A stretch of DNA of 64,000 nucleotides from Thermotoga sp. SG1. GTDB lineage: Bacteria; Thermotogota; Thermotogae; Thermotogales; Thermotogaceae. The first letter of the stretch is position 1, and each line of letters opens with the position of its first letter. The position numbers and the translations under genes were made by a program. The stretch covers positions 124,001 through 188,000 of the forward strand of contig NZ_LNDD01000001.1 of the NCBI RefSeq assembly GCF_002865985.1, in the 5' to 3' direction. Below, one piece after another: positions 45,422-54,198 of the stretch. The notes under the pieces were generated by a model that worked only from the letters and a program-made list of their open reading frames with translations, did not search any database and had not been told where the DNA came from.

Positions 45422-45450
45422 ATGAGGGGCTCTTGCCCCTCATTTTTTTG
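45422..45450. terminator. bidirectional terminator between araA and araR
   Basis: An 8-bp stem ATGAGGGG / CCCCTCAT with a six-base loop, then seven T on the plus strand. The stem starts at the base after the araA TGA and contains the araR stop (TCA at 45440-45442). Confidence 0.9.
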
Positions 45451-46495
45451 GATACGTGACGGATTCTCTCATGATCAATTTTGGTTTGAAAACGTACTTT
45501 TCAGGTTTTTCGCCATCGATCATCTTCAAAAGTATTTCAACAGCCTTCTTTCCAACTTCCTCCTTTGGATGTTCGAACGTGGTCAGGATTTCCCTGATGT
45601 CACCTATGGGAGCATCGTCGAATCCTATGACAGAGACATCGTCCGGTATCTTCAGTCCCATTCTTCTGGCCGCAAGAAAGAACTGCAAAGCTGTTGCGTC
45701 GTTGTAACAGAAAACCGCAGTGGGGCGCTGTTCCTTGGGAAGCGAAAGAAGCTCAAACGCGCTTTGCATTACAATACCCGTGAACTCAGACACATGAAAC
45801 GATTTCTCATGGATCTTCTCAAATCCAAGTTCCCGTCCTCGCTTCAAGAAGGCCTGTGCTCTGACAACGCTGGGTAAGTGTATCGTCTTGTACAACACTG
45901 CGACGTTTCTGTGGCCGTACTGATAAAAGATCTCTGCTGCCTTTTCTCCACCGTACCAGTCGTCCAGAACGACGCTTCCTGCACCCTTTATATCCCAGTT
46001 GGTGTGCACAAGAACAACCTTTGTTCCTCTCCTTACAATATCCTCTACTAGATCCCTGTTCGAGCGCCTGGTGGCACTGCATACGGGGTCTATTATGAGA
46101 CCATCCACACCGATTTCAAGCCATTCGTTTATGATCTGCCTTTCTTTGTGTGGATCTTCGGATGCGTTTCCAAGAAGCATCTTGTAACCGTTGGTGAAAA
46201 GAACCTCTTCTGCACCGAGTGTTATGTACGGAAAAATGTAACTCGTGATTTGCTGAACGAGGATTCCTACGACTTTGTTCTTTTTTTCGATGTTCACGAA
46301 CGTACCAAGTCCTGGCTTTCTGACGACCAGGTTCTTCACTACCAGCCTTTCGAGGGCCTTTCTCACCGTTTCTCGACTGGCGTTGAATCTTTCCATCAAC
46401 TCTTTCTCTGTGGGAAGTTTGTCTCCGTGCTTGTATTTTCCTGATTTTATCTCCTCGATCAGAAACTTCTCTATGATTCTGTACTTTGGAAGAAT
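45440..46495 (-). CDS. araR: AraR, GntR/LacI-type arabinose repressor, probable ATT start
   Basis: A 351-residue repressor: an N-terminal GntR winged helix (LPKYRIIEKFLIEEIKSG, KLPTEKELMERF, ASRETVRKAL, GLGTFV) and from about residue 75 a LacI-type sugar-binding domain (VVGILVQQI, GVDGLIIDPV, PDDVSVIGFDD). The whole winged helix reads in frame only if translation begins near 46495. An in-frame TGA sits two codons before the ATT at 46493-46495, and that ATT has AGAGGTGAT at ideal spacing; the first ATG is within the helix-turn-helix. A GTG at 46505 is in the wrong frame. It probably binds the four GTACGTAC operators and releases them with arabinose. It lies behind ackA in the same transcript. 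Confidence 0.9.
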   Translation of the reverse strand: MLPKYRIIEKFLIEEIKSGKYKHGDKLPTEKELMERFNASRETVRKALERLVVKNLVVRKPGLGTFVNIEKKNKVVGILVQQITSYIFPYITLGAEEVLFTNGYKMLLGNASEDPHKERQIINEWLEIGVDGLIIDPVCSATRRSNRDLVEDIVRRGTKVVLVHTNWDIKGAGSVVLDDWYGGEKAAEIFYQYGHRNVAVLYKTIHLPSVVRAQAFLKRGRELGFEKIHEKSFHVSEFTGIVMQSAFELLSLPKEQRPTAVFCYNDATALQFFLAARRMGLKIPDDVSVIGFDDAPIGDIREILTTFEHPKEEVGKKAVEILLKMIDGEKPEKYVFKPKLIMRESVTYPKK

Positions 46496-46511
46496 CTCGG
46501 ATCACCTCTTG

Positions 46512-47723
46512 TTATCTGTTGAGATTTTCCACTATTTCTCTCGTGTCCCTCGCAATCATGAGTTCTTCGTTCGTCGGAACGACCAAAACCTTCACACGAG
46601 AATCCGGCGAGGAGATTATACCTTCTTTTCCTCTTATGGTCTCTTCATTCTTTTGTTTATCGAGTTTTACTCCAAGGAACTCCAGATAAGAACAGACGTC
46701 TCCCCTTGTTATAGGAGAGTTTTCTCCAACACCAGCCGTGAAGACTATAGCATCAACTCCGTTCATCGCTGCAGCGTACGCACCAATGTACTTGGCGATC
46801 CTGTAGTGGTAGATGTCGAGAATGAGCTTGCACCACTCGTCTCCCTTCAGAGCGGCCTCTTCGATATCTCTCATGTCGGAACTGAAACCCTTCGAAAGAC
46901 CGTAGACACCGCTCTTTTTGTTCAGTATATCGTACATTTCCTGAGGAGAAATACCTTCTTTTTCCATGATGAAGAAGGGAATGGCTGGATCGAGATCACC
47001 GGATCTTGTACCCATGACGAGCCCTTCGAGAGGTGTGAATCCCATGGAAGTGTCGACACACTTTCCATGTTTCACGGCCGCTATGGAAGCACCGTTTCCT
47101 ATGTGACAGGTGATGATTTTGAGTTCTTCCATTTTCCTTCCAAGGATCTCCGCTGCCCTTTTTGAGACGTATCTGTGGCTCGTTCCGTGGAAGCCGTAGC
47201 GTCTGATCCTGTACTTTTCGTAGTATTCGTAGGGGATAGCATAGAGATAAGCCTTTTGAGGGATCGTTTGGTGAAATGCCGTGTCAAAGACCGCAACATT
47301 AGGAACTCCGGGAAGAAGCTTCATTGCTGCCTTAATTCCCATGAGGTTTGCCGGGTTGTGGAGAGGAGCAAGTGGTGATACCTCTTCTATTGCCCTGATC
47401 ACCTCTTCGTTTACAAGCACGGACTCTTTGAACTTCTCACCACCGTGGACCACTCTGTGCCCAACGGCATCTATCTCTTCGAGATCTTTTATAACACCGA
47501 GTTTCTCATCAACCAGGGTGTTCAGGACGAGTTTCAACGCTTCTTCGTGATCGGGAAGGTCTTTTTCTATCACGTGCTTTTCTTCGTTTACCCTATGAAC
47601 GAGCCTGCTACCCTCGAGACCTATTCTTTCAGCTATACCTTTGCACAGGACTTTTTCCCCATCCATCTCGATGAGTTGGTATTTTATAGAAGAGCTTCCA
47701 GAGTTTATCACGAGTACCTTCAT
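46512..47723 (-). CDS. ackA: acetate kinase
   Basis: A 403-residue enzyme making ATP from acetyl phosphate, the last step of acetate fermentation. Family motifs are [46 protein letters not shown] and GTRSGDLDP. The ATG at 47721-47723 is preceded by GAGGTGAAGG; a longer frame overlapping fba is rejected. It matches TM0274. Confidence 0.98.
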   Translation of the reverse strand: MKVLVINSGSSSIKYQLIEMDGEKVLCKGIAERIGLEGSRLVHRVNEEKHVIEKDLPDHEEALKLVLNTLVDEKLGVIKDLEEIDAVGHRVVHGGEKFKESVLVNEEVIRAIEEVSPLAPLHNPANLMGIKAAMKLLPGVPNVAVFDTAFHQTIPQKAYLYAIPYEYYEKYRIRRYGFHGTSHRYVSKRAAEILGRKMEELKIITCHIGNGASIAAVKHGKCVDTSMGFTPLEGLVMGTRSGDLDPAIPFFIMEKEGISPQEMYDILNKKSGVYGLSKGFSSDMRDIEEAALKGDEWCKLILDIYHYRIAKYIGAYAAAMNGVDAIVFTAGVGENSPITRGDVCSYLEFLGVKLDKQKNEETIRGKEGIISSPDSRVKVLVVPTNEELMIARDTREIVENLNR

Positions 47724-47733
47724 TTCCTTCACC

Positions 47734-48675
47734 TCACGCCTTTCCGCTGGATCCAAAGATTCTGATTCTCTCCTTGACGATTTCTTTCACCTGCTCGAAG
47801 ACGGGTTTGAAGATCTTTCTCGGATCTATCTGCGATTTGTCCTCAGAAAGCACTTTCCTCAGATAAGCAACGAAAGTAATTCTCAAATCGGTATCCGTGT
47901 TGATCTTGTTGATTCCAAGTTCTATGGCCTTTTTCAGCATATCTTCGGGAACACCCTTCGCACCGGAGAGTTCCGCACCGTATTCGTTTGCCAGTTTAAC
48001 AACGTCCTGTGGAACCATGGAGGCTCCATGAAGGACAAGAGGAATCTGAGTGTACTCTTTCACCTTTTTGAGTCGTTCAAAGTCAAGTTGTGCCTCTCCC
48101 TTGAATTTGAACGCTCCATGACTTGTTCCAATAGCGGGGGCAAGAAAATCCACCTCTGTTTCTTTCACAAAGATCTTTGCTTCCTCTGGATCAACGAGGA
48201 CGGATTCCTTCTCCACAACGTTGTCCTCTATTCCCTTGAGCTTTCCAAGCTCTGCTTCCACACTGATACCAACGGCATGAGCGATCTCCACGATTTTTTT
48301 GGTTTCTTTGAGATTTTCTTCAAACGGCAGGTGAGACGCATCTATCATCACCGAAGAATAACCGGCCTTTATGGCGGCCATGATTACGTTGAAGTCCCTA
48401 CCATGGTCCAGATGGAGAGCCACGGGAACAGAGAGTTTCTCCGCGTAAGTTCTGACCATCTCAACGGCGAGTTTTGCTCCGGTTTCTATGTCACCATTTC
48501 CTATGTACTTTATCGCACCTTCGGATGTGGCAACGATGACAGGAGCTTTTTCTTCCTCTGCTGCTTCAAGGATCGCCTGAAGGAACTCCATGTTGTTGAA
48601 GTTGAACGCACCGATGGCATAACCTTCCCTGCTGGCCTTATCCAGTATCTCTTTTGTATTCTTCACGTAGGGCAT
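47734..48675 (-). CDS. fba: fructose-1,6-bisphosphate aldolase, class II
   Basis: A 313-residue zinc aldolase of glycolysis. The zinc site and catalytic loop appear in [35 protein letters not shown] and [10 protein letters not shown]. It follows ppdK with a hairpin between and precedes ackA by ten bases, so a glycolytic and acetate-forming set is transcribed together. An AAGGAGGT precedes the ATG. It matches TM0273. Confidence 0.97.
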   Translation of the reverse strand: MPYVKNTKEILDKASREGYAIGAFNFNNMEFLQAILEAAEEEKAPVIVATSEGAIKYIGNGDIETGAKLAVEMVRTYAEKLSVPVALHLDHGRDFNVIMAAIKAGYSSVMIDASHLPFEENLKETKKIVEIAHAVGISVEAELGKLKGIEDNVVEKESVLVDPEEAKIFVKETEVDFLAPAIGTSHGAFKFKGEAQLDFERLKKVKEYTQIPLVLHGASMVPQDVVKLANEYGAELSGAKGVPEDMLKKAIELGINKINTDTDLRITFVAYLRKVLSEDKSQIDPRKIFKPVFEQVKEIVKERIRIFGSSGKA

Positions 48676-48698
48676 TATCGCACCTCCTTCAAGGTAAA

Positions 48699-48717
48699 GG
48701 CCGGGACAGGCCCGGCC
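48699..48717 (-). terminator. intercistronic hairpin between ppdK and fba
   Basis: A 7-bp stem GGCCGGG / CCCGGCC with a five-base loop just after the ppdK stop. Only three T follow on the minus strand, so it is probably a leaky terminator or an mRNA 3' end stabiliser. Confidence 0.6.
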
Positions 48718-48723
48718 CGATTG

Positions 48724-51369
48724 TCACTGTTTATTCTTCAAAGCTGCCTGAGCCGCCGCGAGTCTGGCAACGGGAACCCTGTAAGGAGAACAGGACACGT
48801 AGTCAAGTCCAATTCTGTCGAAGAAGAGGATCGATCTTGGATCTCCTCCGTGCTCTCCACAGACTCCGACCTTGAGATCCGGTCTTGTGCTTCTTCCCTT
48901 CTCCGTTCCCATCCTCACCAGTTCTCCCACACCATCGTAGTCGAGAGATTTGAACGGATCGTGTTCGAGGATGCCCTTTTCGAGGTACTCCGGCAGGAAC
49001 TTTCCAACGTCGTCTCGGCTGAATCCAAAGGTCATCTGTGTGAGGTCGTTTGTTCCAAAACTGAAGAATTCGGCCTCTTCTGCGATCTGGTGTGCGGTGA
49101 CAGCAGCTCTTGGAACTTCGATCATAGTTCCTATCTTGTAGGTAAGATCGACCCCTGCCTCTTTGATCAGTGCATCGGCTGTTTCTTTGATGATCTTCTT
49201 CAGGTACCTGATCTCGTTGACGTGTCCCACAAGAGGTATCATGATCTCGGGTATGACGTCTATTCCTTCCTCTTTCTTGAGTTCGATGGCTGCTCCGATG
49301 ATCGCTTTGGTCTGCATCACAGCGATCTCGGGGTACGTGATGGTGAGCCTACAACCTCTGTGTCCAAGCATTGGGTTGAGTTCTCTGAGGTTTTCAACCA
49401 CGTTCTTGAGTTCTTCGAAGGAAACTCCCATCTGCTCTGCGACCTCTTTGATCTGTTCATCTTCCTGTGGGAGGAACTCGTGAAGAGGAGGATCTATGAG
49501 CCTTATAGTGACTGGAAGCCCTCTCATCACCCTGAAGAGTCCTTTGAAGTCTTCTTTCTGGAGAGGAAGGAGTTCATTCAATGCCTTTTCTCTTTCTTCC
49601 TTTGTCTTGGCAAGGATCATCCTTCTCACTTTTGGTATTCTGTCTTTTTCGAAGAACATGTGCTCAGTTCTACACAGACCGATCCCTTCTGCACCAAATT
49701 TTCTGGCAACTTCAGCATCCCTTGGAATATCCGCGTTGGTTCTCACACCGAGTCTTCTGATTTCGTCAGCCCACTGAAGAAGCTCAGCAACAGGACCTTC
49801 GAGTCCCTGTGGTTTTATGGTCGTCACCTTTCCAAGGAGAACCTCTCCGGTCGTTCCATCGATGGAGATCCATTCCCCTTCTTTCACAGTGACGTCCCCG
49901 ACTTTGAAGTATCCCTCTTCTGGGTGAACTTCTATGGATTCTGCTCCAACAACAGCGGGTTTACCCATTCCTCTTGCAACGACGGCAGCGTGAGATGTCA
50001 TTCCTCCTCTGGAGGTGAGAATTCCCTGTGCAGCTGCCATTCCACCAACGTCTTCGGGACTGGTCTCCGGCCTTACAAGGATAACGAGTTCTCCGGATTT
50101 TCCGAGTTCTTCTGCTTTCTTGGCGTTGAAGACAACCTTACCAGTTGCGGCTCCAGGTGACGCTGGAAGACCCTTTGCGATGACCTTCGCCTGGGCCTTT
50201 TCCTTTGGATCGAACACGGGATGAAGCACCTGTTCAACGTCCTCTGGTCTGACCCTCAAAACGGCTTCTTCCTTGGTAATGAGCCCCTCGTGAACCATGT
50301 CAACGGCGATTCTTATAGCAGCTTGAGATGTTCTCTTTCCGCTTCTTGTCTGAAGGAGATAGAGCTTTCCTTTTTCGATGGTGAACTCAATATCCTGCAT
50401 ATCCCTGTAGTGTTTTTCGAGCCTATCCATTATTTCGAGGAGCTGATTGTATACTTCAGGCATTCTGTTCTTCAATTCTTCGAGTTTCAACGGAGTTCTT
50501 ATACCGGCAACGACATCCTCACCTTGAGCGTTGGGAAGGAACTCTCCATAAGGTTTCTTTTCTCCTGTGTTCGGATCCCTTGTGAATGCAACTCCAGTCC
50601 CAGAATCCTCACCCATGTTTCCAAAAACCATCGCAACAATGTTCACAGCCGTTCCGAGAAGATCTCCTTCTTTGATTCCATGGATTTCCCTGTACTTTAT
50701 AGCTCTTTCGTTCATCCAGCTGCCGAACACAGCATCTATAGCGAGCCAGAGCTGTTTCCAGGGATCTTGTGGGAACTCTTTACCCTCTTCCTTGTAGATC
50801 TGCTTGTATCTTTCGATGAGTTTTTTGAGATCCTCCGCGTCGAGTTCTGTGTCGAGTTTCACACCCTTTTCTTTCTTGATTTCCTCGAGAGCCTTTTCAA
50901 ACTTTTCGTGAGGTATCTTGAGAACGACGTCACCGAACATCTGAAGGAATCTTCTGTAGGCGTCGTAAGCGAACCTTTCGTTGTTGGTCAATTTGGCGAG
51001 TCCTTCCACTGTTTCATCGTTCAATCCAAGGTTGAGGACTGTATCCATCATTCCAGGCATCGAAATGGCTGCACCGGATCTGACGGAAACAAGAAGTGGA
51101 TTGTTAGGGTCACCGAACTTCTTCCCGGTGACCTCTTCGAGTCTTCTCATTGCCTCTTCAACCTGTTCCTTGAGTTCTTCTGGATAAGTTCTTCCGTGAT
51201 CGTAGTAGTACTTACACACCTCTGCGGAGATGGTGAAACCGGGAGGAACGGGTATACCAAGGTTGGTCATTTCAGCGAGGTTGGCACCTTTTCCACCGAG
51301 GATATCTTTCATGTCTGCCCGGCCTTCTGCTTTACCGTTTGCAAAGAAGTACACGTATTTCTTGGCCAT
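48724..51369 (-). CDS. ppdK: pyruvate, phosphate dikinase
   Basis: An 881-residue enzyme interconverting pyruvate, ATP and phosphate with phosphoenolpyruvate, AMP and PPi. The N-terminal nucleotide domain has GGKGANLAEM and SVRSGAAISMPGM; the swivelling domain has GGMTSHAAVVARGMG with the phosphorylated histidine; the C-terminal barrel has SFGTNDLTQM and VGVCGEHGG. I start at ATG 51367-51369 with GGAGGGAG upstream, giving the 881 residues known for TM0272. It produces PPi that the phosphofructokinase encoded in this window can use. Confidence 0.98.
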   Translation of the reverse strand: MAKKYVYFFANGKAEGRADMKDILGGKGANLAEMTNLGIPVPPGFTISAEVCKYYYDHGRTYPEELKEQVEEAMRRLEEVTGKKFGDPNNPLLVSVRSGAAISMPGMMDTVLNLGLNDETVEGLAKLTNNERFAYDAYRRFLQMFGDVVLKIPHEKFEKALEEIKKEKGVKLDTELDAEDLKKLIERYKQIYKEEGKEFPQDPWKQLWLAIDAVFGSWMNERAIKYREIHGIKEGDLLGTAVNIVAMVFGNMGEDSGTGVAFTRDPNTGEKKPYGEFLPNAQGEDVVAGIRTPLKLEELKNRMPEVYNQLLEIMDRLEKHYRDMQDIEFTIEKGKLYLLQTRSGKRTSQAAIRIAVDMVHEGLITKEEAVLRVRPEDVEQVLHPVFDPKEKAQAKVIAKGLPASPGAATGKVVFNAKKAEELGKSGELVILVRPETSPEDVGGMAAAQGILTSRGGMTSHAAVVARGMGKPAVVGAESIEVHPEEGYFKVGDVTVKEGEWISIDGTTGEVLLGKVTTIKPQGLEGPVAELLQWADEIRRLGVRTNADIPRDAEVARKFGAEGIGLCRTEHMFFEKDRIPKVRRMILAKTKEEREKALNELLPLQKEDFKGLFRVMRGLPVTIRLIDPPLHEFLPQEDEQIKEVAEQMGVSFEELKNVVENLRELNPMLGHRGCRLTITYPEIAVMQTKAIIGAAIELKKEEGIDVIPEIMIPLVGHVNEIRYLKKIIKETADALIKEAGVDLTYKIGTMIEVPRAAVTAHQIAEEAEFFSFGTNDLTQMTFGFSRDDVGKFLPEYLEKGILEHDPFKSLDYDGVGELVRMGTEKGRSTRPDLKVGVCGEHGGDPRSILFFDRIGLDYVSCSPYRVPVARLAAAQAALKNKQ

Positions 51370-51408
51370 CTTCTGACTCCCTCCTTTTCTCTTCGTAATC
51401 CAAGATCT

Positions 51409-51414
51409 ATTATA
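51409..51414 (-). promoter_or_regulatory. -10 box upstream of ppdK
   Basis: A perfect TATAAT on the minus strand, about 40 bases before the ppdK ATG. TTAATC lies 15 bases further upstream, a short spacing for a -35, so the assignment is partial. Confidence 0.5.
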
Positions 51415-51443
51415 AGCACAAAAACCCACGATTAACTTCGGTA

Positions 51444-52682
51444 TCATTTCACGTTAACATAGAGAACCATTTTTCCATCATCGTAGAATCCTCTCACAAG
51501 CACATAGGCTTCTTCACCCTCTCCAACGAGTGCCTCCATCACAGCTTTCATGTCCAGAAACAGGAAGAAAACATCCTTTTCACCCGGATGTTCACCGGGA
51601 GTTTTCGGTGTGAACTGCTCACTCTTCAAAACGACCGTGCCGTTTTCTACAACAAGGCGCAGATTGTTCTGCAGGATGAACTCTTCTCCTTTCTTTTCGT
51701 ACTGAACACTGGACTCTTTCAGAGCCTCTTCGATGGCTTCTGGATCTTTTATCCTGGCCTTTGCCACAAGTTCAAGATTGGTAGGTGTCGCCCCTGAAAT
51801 AAAGTCCATGAGCGACGAAGAGATGTTGGCACTGATGAACATGGGGGTATCCAGCTTTTTCGAAAGATCCTCTATAACTTTTCCGAGCTTTTCGTCAGGA
51901 AGCTGGATAGGCATTTCCATGTCCTCACTGGAAAGGTTAAAACCTGCGCCAGAAATCACATCCATCAAACCATCGTAATCTGCCGTATTGAATATGAGTG
52001 TCAGCTCACCGTACACGTAATAATCTTGTGAGATGTTCTTTGGTTGGCCAACTTCTTCCAAGAAATCCCTAGAGGTGTCATCATTGGGAATCACTTCTGT
52101 CTCTATGGTGAGATGATCCTCGACCTGTTCTTTCCTGCTCACAATTGTGAATGAATAGTCTTTCACATGAACTCTGGCGTAATTGAAGAAATCAAGGTTC
52201 TTCAGCTCCTCAGGAACACTTCTTCCGCCCTTCAAAGCGGCGCTCACTGCTTTGCTCGTACCTATGAAAAGGTAACCATCTTTTTCTGTCACAACAACGT
52301 TCTCTGCTCCAAAAAGATCAGCCACGAGGGATTTCACACTGTCTTTTAAGCTCTTCGCCTTACTGGAAGGTCCCAGGATAAAACAGTTGTCTTCATCGTC
52401 GAGTTGTACGTAAAGGAGTTCATGGGAGAAAAGATCATAGAAGTCTGAAGGCTCTATGTTTCTGCTGAGAAGCTGGGATTCCAGAACACCCTGAACCATC
52501 ATCTCCAGACCAAGAGTTTCTGTGAGGAATCTTCCGGTGGGGAGGCTTTTGAGTTCACCGTAGAAGTCCGAGAGATTTTTCACATACCGAACAGCCTTGA
52601 AATCGGTCGGGACATAGTTTAATATTTGTGAAAAAGAAAGGACAGCGATCAACACCGAAATGAAAACGAGCCACTTTCTCAT
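51444..52682 (-). CDS. exported protein of unknown function
   Basis: A 412-residue protein with a signal peptide at about residues 1-19 (MRKWLVFISVLIAVLSFSQ) and no later membrane segment, so it is probably periplasmic or outer-sheath facing. The body alternates beta strands and helices, loosely like DUF3352-type proteins with repeated beta-rich units, but I do not recognise a family and see no catalytic motif. The ATG at 52680-52682 has AAGGAGGAGGT upstream. It is divergent from metF. The syntenic position would be TM0271. Confidence 0.8.
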   Translation of the reverse strand: MRKWLVFISVLIAVLSFSQILNYVPTDFKAVRYVKNLSDFYGELKSLPTGRFLTETLGLEMMVQGVLESQLLSRNIEPSDFYDLFSHELLYVQLDDEDNCFILGPSSKAKSLKDSVKSLVADLFGAENVVVTEKDGYLFIGTSKAVSAALKGGRSVPEELKNLDFFNYARVHVKDYSFTIVSRKEQVEDHLTIETEVIPNDDTSRDFLEEVGQPKNISQDYYVYGELTLIFNTADYDGLMDVISGAGFNLSSEDMEMPIQLPDEKLGKVIEDLSKKLDTPMFISANISSSLMDFISGATPTNLELVAKARIKDPEAIEEALKESSVQYEKKGEEFILQNNLRLVVENGTVVLKSEQFTPKTPGEHPGEKDVFFLFLDMKAVMEALVGEGEEAYVLVRGFYDDGKMVLYVNVK

Positions 52683-52748
52683 AACGAGGACCTCCTCCTT
52701 ATTTTTCTTCACCAATCCTTATGATAACACAAGAAAGGAGGTAGCAAG

Positions 52749-53594
52749 TTGAGGAAATCTCTTGAATCAGGAAAGTGTGTGGTTCTGGAGGTTCTGACAC
52801 CGCGAGGGACGAATCTAAAAAAGTTTCTGGATTTCACCGAAAAAGCCTGGGAAACGGGTATCGACGCGTTCACGGTGACAGATATGCCTATGGGCAGGGT
52901 GAGGATGGCACCATGGGCAGTTTCTCACTTGCTTGTCGAGAGCGGGAAAGAAGTTCTCATGCATTTCACAAGGAACACCAGAAACATGATAAGGATACAG
53001 TCCGACCTTCTGGGGTGCCACGCCCTTGGAATAGAGAATCTTTTACTTCTCTCAGGAGATGACCCGTCTCATGGGGACTATCCAGGGACAACTTCTGTGA
53101 ACGACGTGGATATACTGGATCTTATACGACTCACAAAGCTTCTGAACGAGGGAACGGATCTTGCGGGAAACAGGATGTACGGAAAGACAAATTTCTTCGT
53201 TGGAGGTGCGTTGAATCCATTCAGTGAAAAGGATATAGAAAGGGCAAAACAAAAAATCGAAGCAGGGGTGGACTTTCTCGTTACACAACCTCTTTTCCAG
53301 AAAGATGTAGCACAAAACATCAAGGAGAAATTGAACACGAAAATCCTTGTTTCGATAGCGTTCTTCGAAAACGCAAAGCAAATGAACCACTTTTCTGGTG
53401 TTCCAGGAATAGAAATACCAGAGGAAATAATCGAGTCGGCCGAAAAGGGCGATGAACATGTGAAGGAAAAAAGTTTTGAAGCTGTTCTGAGGTTCGTCGA
53501 GGAAACCAAAAATCTTGTCGACGGTTTCTACATAGTGGCTGTTGTGAAGGATCTCGAAAAGATAAGGATGGTGGTGGAGGTTGTCAAAGGTTGA
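52749..53594 (+). CDS. metF: methylenetetrahydrofolate reductase
   Basis: A 281-residue flavoprotein barrel that reduces methylenetetrahydrofolate to methyltetrahydrofolate, the methyl donor for MetH. Family features are the early glutamate (VLEVLTPRGTN), TDMPMGRVRM, LLLSGDDPSHGDYPG and FLVTQPLFQKDV. It starts at TTG with AAAGGAGGT at proper spacing. The next gene overlaps it by 14 bases. It is the first gene of the metF-activation domain-metH-mnmE operon. Confidence 0.95.
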   Translation: MRKSLESGKCVVLEVLTPRGTNLKKFLDFTEKAWETGIDAFTVTDMPMGRVRMAPWAVSHLLVESGKEVLMHFTRNTRNMIRIQSDLLGCHALGIENLLLLSGDDPSHGDYPGTTSVNDVDILDLIRLTKLLNEGTDLAGNRMYGKTNFFVGGALNPFSEKDIERAKQKIEAGVDFLVTQPLFQKDVAQNIKEKLNTKILVSIAFFENAKQMNHFSGVPGIEIPEEIIESAEKGDEHVKEKSFEAVLRFVEETKNLVDGFYIVAVVKDLEKIRMVVEVVKG

Positions 53595-54198
53595 ACTAGA
53601 TCCGAGGGAAATAAAGATCCCGGACAACGTTTTGAGAGCGAAACTTGGATTCGGAAAGGCCAAGAAAATTCCAGAGCATTTCAAGGAATATGTGATGAAG
53701 GCTTATGAAGAGTTGATCAAGGTTGCAAAGCCCGTCGTTTTGTGGAAGGATTTCGAAACAAACGAAACAAAGGGATCACTTTTCTTCAACGGTATAGAAC
53801 TCAGGGGTGATTTGGCGAAGAAACATTTAGCAGGTAGCAAGATCATCACTGTTTTTCTTGCCACACTAGGAAAAAGGGTGGATGAGAAAATAGAAGAATG
53901 CTTCAAAGAGGGAAACGACCTTCTTGGATTCTTCATAGATGGTATCGCATCGGAGATGGTGGAGTACGCTCTCAGAAAGGTCGACTCCGATCTGAGGACA
54001 AAACGCCCCCATCTCGAAGGAAGCTTCAGGATATCACCGGGTTATGGAGACTTGCCGCTCTCACTGAACAAGGAGATAGTAAGAATTTTCAAGGATGAAG
54101 TGGATGTTAACGTGATCGAAGATTCCTACGTTCTTGTTCCCAGAAAAACCATCACAGGACTCGTGGGATGGAGGGAAAAGAATGAGGAGCAGACATGA
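53581..54198 (+). CDS. stand-alone methionine synthase activation (SAM-binding) domain protein
   Basis: A 205-residue protein equivalent to the C-terminal reactivation domain of large MetH enzymes; T. maritima TM0269 has a known structure of this type. Recognisable motifs are FFIDGIASEMVEYAL and RISPGYGDLPLSL. It would bind SAM and help re-methylate oxidised cobalamin on MetH, which in this organism lacks the domain. TTG start, overlapping metF by 14 bases and metH by 17 bases, so the three are translationally coupled. Confidence 0.9.
   Translation: MSKVELDPREIKIPDNVLRAKLGFGKAKKIPEHFKEYVMKAYEELIKVAKPVVLWKDFETNETKGSLFFNGIELRGDLAKKHLAGSKIITVFLATLGKRVDEKIEECFKEGNDLLGFFIDGIASEMVEYALRKVDSDLRTKRPHLEGSFRISPGYGDLPLSLNKEIVRIFKDEVDVNVIEDSYVLVPRKTITGLVGWREKNEEQT

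Noticed and set aside
46116-46505. A 129-codon frame starting at GTG 46505 as the true araR start
   Set aside because: It is in a different frame from the winged helix and its translation has no domain; the ATT start with a proper ribosome site explains the data better.
47641-50160. An 839-codon open frame on the plus strand
   Set aside because: It lies antisense to fba, ackA and ppdK, all strongly conserved; the translation is rich in Ser, Phe and Cys and shows no domain. It is a codon-bias shadow.
50221-51435. A 404-codon plus-strand open frame
   Set aside because: Antisense to the N-terminal half of ppdK; low-complexity composition and no start signal.
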